In this document: positions 9,878 through 18,755 of the stretch, piece after piece
Layout of the letters: each line of letters begins with the position of its first letter
How positions within the stretch are numbered: position 1 is the stretch's first letter
Source of the DNA: Thamnocephalis sphaerospora
Taxonomy: Eukaryota; Zoopagomycota; Zoopagomycetes; Zoopagales; Sigmoideomycetaceae
Assembly: GCA_003614735.1 (NCBI GenBank)
Contig: KZ992584.1
Coordinates: forward strand, 1-28,178
Length of the DNA: 28,178 bases
Direction: 5' to 3'
The notes under the pieces: model-generated
What the model saw: the letters and a program-made list of their open reading frames with translations, nothing else
What the model was told of the DNA's origin: nothing
Database searches by the model: none
Made by a program: the position numbers and the translations under genes

Positions 9878-12800
9878 CTACACGCGCGCCTGCCATGAGC
9901 GCCAAATACGCCGCACTGCATCCACCTCGCTGGTCGCCTCCTGTCGGTCCGTGGCGGCTGGCGCATCACCAAGAGAGCAGCGTCCCAGCAGGGTTTGTAG
10001 ATAGACAAAGTCACCTTGATCTGCCACCGTCAGCTCCTTGCCGTGCTGCATCACCAACTGGTGACCGCGCGACTGCTGCTCAAACTCCTTGGCCACTTCC
10101 TCCGCTCGCAAGACAATCTGACGAGAAAACACCGCGATGAGCCAAGATGAAGCTGTAGACTGGCCGATACACCACCCACCTCGGTCGGTACACCCGCCAT
10201 ATTGGCCACGTGCATGCCATAACTCTACCAATTGCACGTGTCGTTAGTTTTCTGCCGCCGCAGCCATAGTCTGCCCGCCCGCCCGCCCGCCCGACGTTAC
10301 CTTTGGACAGGCGCCATCGGTAAGTTTGTACAAAAACGTAACCTCCTTGCTGCAAACGCAAAAAAGTACACAAATGAGCATCCGGCCTCTGCGCACAAGT
10401 AGCCAAAGCACGTGCGAGACGTACCGGTCCTCGTCAACGTAGCACGACATGTGCATCAGTCGGATGTTGCGGTCTGCCTCCATCTCTTCCGTGAGTAGGC
10501 CGTAGTGCGTGGAGAACAGCCCAAGGCACCCGACATAGGTGGCCAGGTAGTGAAGCACCGAGTAGGCAATGGCATAGCTGTGTGCAGACGAGCCGTTGAC
10601 TGCTGAGTATCGCCGGAATGTGCAACGCATGGCCGCCGCTTGTGCACACATACCCGTCGAATGTGCTGGTACCACGGCCAAGCTCGTCCAGAATCACCAG
10701 CGAGCGTGGCGTTGCCTCGTGCAGAATCTTGGACGTTTCACTCAGCTCGACCATAAAGGTCGACTGTCCGGCCATGATGTTGTCGTTTGCGCCTTGAATT
10801 TGGCGTTACACGGGTTAAGCGGGCTCGACATGCAAATCACATGTACACGACTCACCGATCCGCGTAAAGATACGGTCAACGGCAGTGAGACGGCATCGAC
10901 GCGCTGGCACATAGCAGCCGAGCTGTGCCATAATAATGGCAATGCATGTCTGTGCGCAATTACGCAAACGTCAGTGCCACCTGCAGATGCGCGCTCGCAC
11001 GTATGCGTCGCACCTGACGGAGCAGCGTGGACTTGCCGCCCATATTCTGCAGATGCCCGGTGCGAGAGACGGGTTAGCGCCTGCGGTAGACATCACCACA
11101 GAATGTCTACTGTTTCACTCACCGGACCAGTTAGCAGGATCATGCGCGCCTGGTCGTTACCGAGCATCGTGTCATTCGGGATGAAATCGGCGGCAATGCT
11201 GGATACGGGCTCGCGGTTAATAAAGCCCGGCCTTTCAGCGGACGCCGCCAGCAGAGCATACCCTGGAATAACACATGGATGGCGAAGCTCCTCCAGCTCC
11301 AGCAGCGACGGACCTTCTTCGACAAACTCGGGTCGGCAGCATGGTTCGCCGATGGTCGTTGCACACACCGCCAGACCGAGCAGGCAGTCCAGCTCGGCAA
11401 ACACATACACAGCGCGCACCCAGAGGTCGTAGTACTCGTCAAACTTGGCGTAGACGCGCTGCTGAATGTCCTTGAGAACGGGTACACGACCACGCGGCAA
11501 GCAAAGTCAAGGGCGATATGATGAGGTAGCGTAGCACGCAGTCAACCATGCCGCCGCACCAAAGGATATAATTCCGAATCTCCTTGGTCTCCTCAAACTC
11601 GCGCACGAGACTGCGCAATGTTGGGCTCCAGTAGCGGTTGACCACCTGTGGGTGTCCATAGTGTGTTAGCGGCACTGGCACATGTGCCCAGCAGGCTGCA
11701 GCTGTGCACCTACTTTGGTCTGTGAAAGACGCATAAAGTTGGTTGGAACCTTGATATTCTTGGGCACCTCGAGCTGATAAACCTCCTTGCCAATGTCGCG
11801 GTAGATAATCTTGGAGCTTCTGTCGACAGCACACAGCAAATGTCAGTGCACGGATTAACACGCCAGCGCATGATACTGTGCGCACAACGTACTTGAGTTC
11901 GCGGCGCTGCTCTTCCAGGTAGCTTTGGAAGCGTTCCTGTATGTCGCGCGCGCGCTCTTCAATGTCATCATAGTCCTTTTCAACACCGGGGAACGGAATA
12001 ACGCTTCCTTCGCGCTCAGCAATGGTCCGATCAAAAGCAGTACTGAAGTGCTCCAGAGGCTCCTGAAGATCCGGAAAGCGTGCACACAGCGCAGCAATGC
12101 GCGGCATGCTCTTGTTCTCGCACGTTTCCTTTAGTTCTGCAGCAAGTTTCTGTGCAGATGGGTCAGCACCGATGGTAGATCAGCAACGACTCGCTGTGCT
12201 CATCTACATACACTCAGCGCTGTAAAGGCGTCCAGCAGACGGAAGAGGTCCTTTAGCCGGCATGTTCCAGCGTGCACACGACTGACCATGCGCTCCAGGT
12301 CCGGAAGACGCGTCATCGCCTTTTGCGTCGACCCTTGCAGGGACATGTCGCTGTTGAGCTCGTCAACTGCATCAAGTCGCGCGTTGATGGCCTTAGAGCA
12401 ACGGAGCGGATGGCACACCCAGCGCTTGAACATCCGCTTGCCAAACGGCGTGACGCACTTGTTCAGCAGTCGGAAGAGCGTGCCTTCGTCGCCGCCGTCA
12501 AAGTTGTTTTCGAAAATTTCCAGATTCTTGAGCGTCTGGCCGTCAATCATCAGGCAAGTCGAGCGGCGCACCGGGTCATAGTACTGGAAGTTTTTAAGCG
12601 ACAAAAGCTCTCTATCCAAGCGTAGCTATTCGATACAGCGTTAGCCGCCACTACCCGCACGCTGTACAAGGTGCATCATACGCACCGCCCTTAGGTACCA
12701 GATTAGACCTGCAGCAGATCAACACACGGTAGTAACAACTGGAATTAGAACATGCACGCGCTGGAACGCAAACGCACGCCCATCTCTTACCGCCAGTTGC

Positions 12801-15411
12801 CGAAAGCATAAGCGGCTTTTCCTTGGCATCGCGCAGCGCAGTCGGCCACACATCCTCTCCACGGCTGTCGCCAAAGTAGCCAGCACCGTTGATTTCAAAC
12901 GTTGTTGTATCTGCATCCCAAAATTCGCGCCCAGACACGAGTCCATTCCTGGTTCGGTGCAGCGCATCCAGCATATACACCGATATGATTAGCTGGGCTG
13001 CACGGTAAGAAATGCTTGCAGCTATACACACCAAATAGTACTATGCAGCGTGTTCTTCAGGACGCGCATTGTCTCCTTGGAGATGTGTCCCTTTTCGTAA
13101 ATTACTTCCTTGGGCTGGATTTGCGCCAGCAACGTTTCCAAACGGCTGCGGTCCGGCTCATCGACAAACTGACACAAGTTGAACTCGGCGCAGGACGCGT
13201 CGACGAACGCAATGCCAATCGTCGGCTGCGCGCGCACCTCAGGGCCAACTTGTTCCTACAAGTTGGTCACGACCAGCCGCATGAGCACAACACCTAGTAT
13301 GCTTACTCGGCAACTACCAACCTTGATGCATAAGCAATACGTAGCCATGTCGTTGGTCAGCAGACCCGCATCCACCAGCGTACCGCCAGTAAGCACGCTG
13401 GTAAGCTCGCGACGAATGAGCTTTTCCGCCTGCAATCACGTTTCCGCAGCGCGTCGTCAGTACCAGCACGCAATGTGATGCAAAACAAAGGTATTGCACA
13501 TGTACCTTGCCATCCTTGCTGGCCTTTTCGCGCAGCGATTTTCCAATGGCCGTCTCCAGCTGCTCAACCTTTGCCACTTTGTGCCTGCAGCAGGACAGCG
13601 TAGAAATTAGCAGACAGCTAGGCGGCACTGCCAATGCAAGCAGGTATTACCCTTTGGCAATAAACTTGCCGGCCCACATGTTGAACGACAGCTCGGGCAC
13701 ACCAACCATGCGCATGTTGACCCGATCCGTCATCTTGAGATCAAAGTCACGGTGCCCAACGTCGGCATCGTTTTCATACAGCTCTATCCACGCAGCGCGG
13801 CGAGCCCGTCAGACACCCGCTGCACTCCAGGCGACCGGCACAACATCGTGGCTCACCGTAGAACTTGCCCTTCTTGAAGAACACGACAGTGTCAAAGAAT
13901 TTGCACTTGATCTCCCAGAACTGTCGCTCAAACGGCGTAAACTTGTTCCACGCAGACTTGGGAATAAACAGTGTACGCGGGTTGTAATCAGGATGGCCTA
14001 ATGCAAATGCGACAGCCGTCAGCATTGGAAGCCACACGCGCTGGCTGGTAGGCAACATACCGACTGGATTGCCGTCGGCATCGCACACGTCCACCAGCCA
14101 CTTGTAGCGATCCGGGTGTCTTGAGCGTTCGCCCTACCAGTCATCCATTAATCAATCGAATTGCAAAGTACGCGTACAGCAGCCTTTCACGCACCGTCCC
14201 AGTGGAAGCTTGCGAGGTTTGTTCCTTCGCTGGCGTAGCAGGACTGCGGAAGCTTTCACCACGCTTTGCCTGTGAAGACGACGCAAACACCTGTGTACCA
14301 TAGCACGCTGTCGTCAACACCAGTGCAGCGCAACAGTAATATCCTATGCCAGAAGCATACCTTGAGTCGGTCCAGCGAAGATGATATTTTTGAAGTAGGA
14401 CTACGGATCTGAGTAATACCCAAAGAAGAGGAGGATGCTGGCGAGATGACCACACAAAATGCTCAAACTTTAGGCATCATCGCACAAAACAAACAGTGCA
14501 TTATCGCGCGCCTTACCGTTATCCCGCGATGCGCGTGTCGTGCTGGACTGCTTTCCTTTGCGTGCTGGCTTTTCCACCTCGTCATCATCAACATCCATTA
14601 CTATGCAATAGTGAGCATGAGCAGCATATCGATCCGCCCGACGTCCGGCATCCCCTACCATCCTCAAATTCGGCCTCATCCACATCCTTTTCATCGCCCG
14701 ACATCTTGTACTCGTCATCGTCGTCATCGTCATTGCCGTCGTCGTCCCGGCTATCTGTTATGCTGCGTCGTGTAGTCGCATCGTGCCGCTTGCTTTTGCT
14801 CGTCTCGTCGTCATCTGACTCCAGATAACGAATACGCTTCTTCTGGCGCAGCTAGCATATGCCAGCACTCAGCCCAGTGAGGACACGCACACACGCACAC
14901 ACATACACACATTGCTTCCACTTACGCCACGTGCGGGTCTGATAGCCTCATCATCGATATCGTCGCTGTCCACTAGCGCTGGTGCCGGCTGGGAGTCCGG
15001 AAAATGCGTAGGAGAAGACATGATTGCGTCGCGTTCATATGGCGCGCTTGGCAGTGACGACGCACACGTCTGGTCTGCAGAATCCGACGACGCTTGCGAC
15101 TGCGAAGACTGCAAAGACCCGGTGGTGTCGCGGATTCCGCCATTTGCGCGCGCCACCGGAGGCGACGAGGATTTGGCTGATAGTGCCTGGTCATTAGGCG
15201 CCGACGAAAGCGCGGCATCCGCTGCCTGCGAAGGAGTCGTCGGCGGAGCCGTGAAGAACGAGAACAGCGTCGTCTGTTTGGACGGCGTGCCAAGTGAATT
15301 GCCGCTCTTGTTGCCCTGGCGCCCCGGCGTCTGCGCTATACGCTGCTGCCGACGCTCAAGAGCGCGGCGCTTGTTCTCTTCCATACGCGCGCGCTGTTCC
15401 GGGCTAAGCAT
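9878..15411 (-). CDS. MSH6: DNA mismatch repair protein MSH6 (MutS-alpha subunit)
   Basis: A hand-built model of 26 exons encodes 1258 residues with all phases consistent, close to yeast and human MSH6. The protein pairs with MSH2 in the nucleus to recognise base mismatches and small loops. The start at 15411 is the first Met of a charged N-terminus and precedes a PCNA-binding PIP box, QTTLFSFF at 46-53. A long Ser/acidic region follows. The mismatch-reading motif GKFYELY has the F-x-E residues F382 and E384. Connector, lever and clamp segments match the family. The ATPase has Walker A GPNMGGKST (1007-1015), split by an intron between Pro and Asn, then FFVEL-like [12 protein letters not shown], Walker [17 protein letters not shown] and FSTHYGLL. 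Odd features: a 23-nt micro-exon (12708-12686), one AT-AC intron (11482-11569) and a G-run-rich intron (10225-10300). The stop is at 9878-9880. Small uncertainty remains at the second exon's acceptor (14851 or 14842). Confidence 0.95.
10225..10300 (-). other. MSH6 intron with five GGG runs beside the donor
   Basis: The 76-nt intron (GTAACG...GGTAG) joins DGACPK to SYGMHVAN. Nine nucleotides after the donor begin five GGG runs separated by single C bases (10273-10293 on the plus strand as GCCC units). This is a perfect short-loop G-quadruplex motif on the transcript strand. Confidence 0.75.
11482..11569 (-). other. Putative U12-type AT-AC intron in MSH6
   Basis: Read on the minus strand, the exon ends GAGATTCGGAATT and the intron opens ATATCCTTT, identical to the U12 donor consensus. 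CCCTTGACT (8 of 10 to the branch consensus TTCCTTRACY) lies before the end, and the intron closes GTGTAC|CC, the first AC or AG after the branch point. Length is 88 nt and the branch-to-end distance is about 25 nt, rather long. Splicing gives [19 protein letters not shown], which aligns without gaps to the family; GT-AG alternatives add or lose conserved residues. Confidence 0.75.
12686..12708 (-). other. 23-nt micro-exon of MSH6
   Basis: The sequence between a GCTGCAG acceptor and a GTGCGTAT donor encodes LIWYLRA with a split Gly codon. It is needed to join SATGG to [10 protein letters not shown], the conserved lever region. The flanking introns are 82 and 60 nt. Confidence 0.85.
14883..14911. 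repeat. CA/CG microsatellite in MSH6 first intron
   Basis: An alternating ACACGCACACACGCACAC tract lies just downstream of the first MSH6 donor, inside the 74-nt intron (14852-14925). Confidence 0.85.
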
Positions 15412-16565
15412 GCTGGCTACTGCTGCGACGCAAAACAAACTAGGTGTGCAGACAGGCAGGCGGGAAATGCAGACGGAAACACGCTCGTTTTTTCAAAGTG
15501 ACGCGCACCGCACGCGATTAGTACTAGTTTCTAGCCAGTACACAATTTGCATCTGTCTAGGTCTAAAAGCAGCTCTCACTGTAAACACGCGAGCGGATAA
15601 GCAAGTGGCACACATTCCGACTACAAATTTGACTATAGCCAAGGCTGCTGTGTAACGTCAGCGCCACTATTGCCGCCGATTGGATGGCGACACTACACGC
15701 TCAGCGATCAGCGTGGAGACAAATGCACGCAGGTACTGCACTAATCCGTACAGACCCCCATCTATCACGCGCTCAGGCGATCTTTGGTAGTATGTCTACG
15801 GGCACAGATAGAACCGCGCGCCGTATTGTCTCTAGTTTGCGACGTCGTTGTTATTCTTGCTGATATGAACTGCTCAGGCCCTTGCTGCGATCAGAATAAG
15901 TTGCTGGAAACAACGCCCACCGGGTGCGATGCGTTCTAATAAGAAGTGCTCGAGCTGTCAGCCTCCGTATCACGGCAGTGGATTAGCCGCCATCGATCCC
16001 CTACATAGCAAGCACTGTCTAAACTCGGTATACGCTCGGTGATACACAGCCTCCCAGGAAGTGCGTGGATGCATTTGGCACAAGCGCCTCAATATAGGCA
16101 TCAGTAGCCCAGTAGACTGCGCCTAGAACATGGCATAAGATACGTGTTTGCAGCTTGCTCGCGTGTGCTCAGTGCTTCCTTTAGATGCTAGCCGTGTCTA
16201 ACATGTAGACGCAGACTTTGCCTTGCCGATATCTCGCCCGTCGCCACACAAGGCCATGTTTCAAAAGCACGGTAGGGCTCGGAATGGTGCAACGGTCGCC
16301 GGATGCACAGCCGATGATAGGTCGCTGTTGCATTAGCCGGTAGTGGCGTGGAAATGGCTGCCGACGCTCGCAGCCTGGCCAGAACAATCTATGGCGCCAT
16401 GCTCACGCTAAAATGGCCGCCTGTGGATCAGACCCACCGGTGAGATCATGCAACCGTGGCTTTGTGTACCTACATCCCTCTTTCCTTCTCTTTGTTTCGC
16501 TATTCTACCCTTCAGCCGTACGGTATATATTCCAGCGGTGCTATCGCTAGCTTTATCCTTACGAC
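15412..16565. other. Divergent spacer between MSH6 and methyltransferase
   Basis: About 1.15 kb with no recognisable gene; the short frames here have no domain features. It should hold both promoters. A TATA-like box for the methyltransferase is listed separately. Confidence 0.6.
16523..16530 (+). promoter_or_regulatory. TATA box of the methyltransferase gene
   Basis: GTATATAT lies about 40 nt before the ATG at 16566, preceded by a C/T-rich stretch (TCCCTCTTTCCTTCTCTTTG). It is a typical fungal core promoter layout. Confidence 0.55.
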
Positions 16566-17707
16566 ATGGGCCTAAAAATGTCGGTAAACCTCTCAAGATC
16601 TAACAGCAGCGACGGAGCGGCAAGCTCCGGCAAAAAGTCCAACTCCAAGTCCACGACGCGCTCCGAAGCCTTCAGCTATGTCGACGGACGCCGCTACCAC
16701 AACGAGGAGGACTGCCCCTATCCGCTGCCAAACGACCTGACCGAGATTGACCGGTAAGCTGTCCGTAGCCCTGCCGACCAAAGTGCACGCTATCCGCTGC
16801 CCTGTGCTGACCCCTGTGCCGCGCACCTCGCTCTGCATCCGCTCCAGCCTTGATATTCAGCACTACTCGATCCAGCACGTCAGCGGCCGCAAGCACCATG
16901 CGCCTCTGGACAATCCAAAGCGCGCACTAGATATCGGCACTGGTACTGGCACCTGGATGCTGGTACGTACTGCAGTGCGTTATGCCGGTGCGCCGCAATG
17001 CTTGCTCACGCGATCGTGCAGGAAATGGCCGCCGATTTCCCCGATTGCGAATTCCTCGGTCTAGATGTTGCGCCACTTCAGCCTACGGTTGTTCTGCCGC
17101 AGAACTGCAAATTTGAGCTGGCCAATATTCTCGAAGGTGAGCTTGGCTGCGCTGTGGCACGCGACGAGTAGCACTAAGCATGGTATCACCGATGATAGGT
17201 ATTCCTCATCCGGACAATCAGTTCGACTATGTGCACCACCGCCTCCTCATTGCCGCCATTCCGAAAAATCAGTGGCAGTCATACGTTGAGGACTGTGTCC
17301 GTGTGTGCGCTTCCGGAGGCTGGGTAGAGATGGTGGAGACCAACGGCAACATCTACAATAGCGGCGAAGTGGGCAAGCAGTTTAGCGAGCTTACCGTGAA
17401 GGCTTTCCTGGCTGGAGGCTTTGGCATCGACACTGTGGATCATCTGGATGACCTAATGCGCGATGCGGGCCTCCAGGATGTGACGGTGGAAGAGCTCCAG
17501 ATTCCGCTGGGCAAATGGGGCGGCCGTGTTGGCGAACTCTTTGAGAAGAATTACCGCATGGGTCTCACCGGACTGACGCCCTTCTTCACCAATGTCTGCG
17601 GATTGACAAAGGAAGAAATCACCATCATGCTGGAGAAGGCCATTGCAGAGTTTTCGGAGCACCATGCGTACATCCGCTTCCGTGTGTATACTGGCCGTAA
17701 GCTGTAA
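16566..17707 (+). CDS. SAM-dependent methyltransferase, LaeA/TAM-like
   Basis: Four exons (16566-16753, 16848-16962, 17022-17136, 17199-17707) give 308 residues; an ATG at 16578 is an alternative start. The N-terminus is Ser/Lys-rich and probably disordered, followed by FSYVDGRRYHNEEDCPYPLP and the DIQHY segment typical of fungal LaeA/TAM-type enzymes. SAM-binding motif I is LDIGTGTGTW (Asp91-Gly97). FLGLDVAP gives the acidic residue of motif II, FDYVHHRLL is motif IV and CVRVCASGGWVEMVE resembles the LxPGGxxExxE motif. All Rossmann elements are present, so it should be active; the substrate is unknown. Relatives regulate secondary metabolism or trans-aconitate methylation, which cannot be assumed here. 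A decayed copy of its 3' half lies 250 nt downstream. Confidence 0.88.
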
Positions 17708-18755
17708 GCAAAACCATTAAACGGCATCTTGCACATACTGTATAAGGGCCGCCGCTGTCGACCAATCTGTCTATGGACAATGCAGTACCAGTGTCGGCAG
17801 TGCTGGTGATTGGTTTGTTGAATGTGGGTTAAACGCAAAAACACATGCCTATTCTGGTATGCCACATCTCTGCATCAACGTTTACGCTGGCTCGTGTACA
17901 CGAACGTTGCTACAAGCAACAAAAGCGATGCTTGGTGTACGTCCCTGGTTTATCGCCAAGCGTACCACCGCGTGACTTGTACGTTTGATGGCAGTAGAGA
18001 GGACGATTGTCCTACTACGCTCGCAAAGGACCCTTCTAGTCAAAGGTTTTGGTACTGGCGCTGTTGATCATTCAGGCGACCTAATGCGAGAGGATGGGGA
18101 GATCGCGTTGACGAATTTTTTTTGAGACCAATTATCGTGCGGTATGGCTGGCTTGGCCTGCTCTTCCCCATATTTGCGAGCTAGAAAAGGCCACGGAAAG
18201 GTTTTTGTGGCACAGGGCGCGCACGCTTCCGCGCATACACTGGTCGTAAACCGTAGTAATGGCTAAACCAAAAGAACAGCGACAAAGCTGGCCAAGTTGA
18301 CACAACGGCTGTTTATGGTGGATGTCACGTTTGTGAAACAGTAATCTGACGGCATTGGCAACTGCGCCGCCACCCGGGAACTAGACTCACAAACATGTGC
18401 TCCATTTAGGCGTACCAACCCAGGCAGTCTACTCGTGGGCCACTGCGAGTGGTGCAAAGGATTCGGCGGAACGGCAGCGGCGTACGTGTGTGACACGACC
18501 ATCAGACTGTAGCGCTGAAAGACTGCAGCAGACAAACAACAGGAATCAGAGCCTGCCAGCATCAAATACAAGGCCGGCCAGTGTGCACGGCCGCACGGCA
18601 CTCTCTTAGAATGTCCTGGTAAGAATAACGGTGTATTGGATGCCAGGTAGACGCATAAAAGCAGCTTTACCGTCACTGCGGGTAGACATAAGTGGGCTAA
18701 TAGACAGCAGTTAAATATACAAAAAGTATGATATCTGTCGACAACTGACTTTAGA
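17708..18755. other. Convergent spacer with a decayed gene copy
   Basis: The region between the methyltransferase end and the WD40 gene end. It contains the methyltransferase pseudogene (about 17960-18262). The remainder (18263-18755) shows nothing recognisable. Confidence 0.6.
17960..18262 (+). pseudogene. Decayed tandem copy of the methyltransferase 3' half
   Basis: Segments collinear with the upstream methyltransferase are still visible. 18045-18088 matches 17417-17460 (32 of 44 identical, 11 transitions, 1 transversion). 18224-18255 matches 17675-17706 (25 of 32 identical, 7 transitions). The final codons CTGGTCGTAAACCGTAG mirror CTGGCCGTAAGCTGTAA. Weaker matches extend left through GTACCACCGC. 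Deletions, an oligo-T run (18116-18123) and frameshifts destroy the frame, and most of the SAM-binding half is absent or unrecognisable. It is a tandem duplicate that decayed. Confidence 0.8.

Noticed and set aside
11482-11570. GT-AG intron ATG|GTTGAC...CTCAAG|GAC in MSH6 instead of AT-AC
   Set aside because: It keeps the frame but adds YILWCGGM and removes VLK, breaking the otherwise ungapped family alignment; the donor is weak, while ATATCCTTT is a perfect U12 site.
17960-18262. Classical one-way RIP of the pseudogene
   Set aside because: Relative to the intact gene, C-to-T/G-to-A and T-to-C/A-to-G changes are about equally common, so simple RIP of one copy does not explain it.
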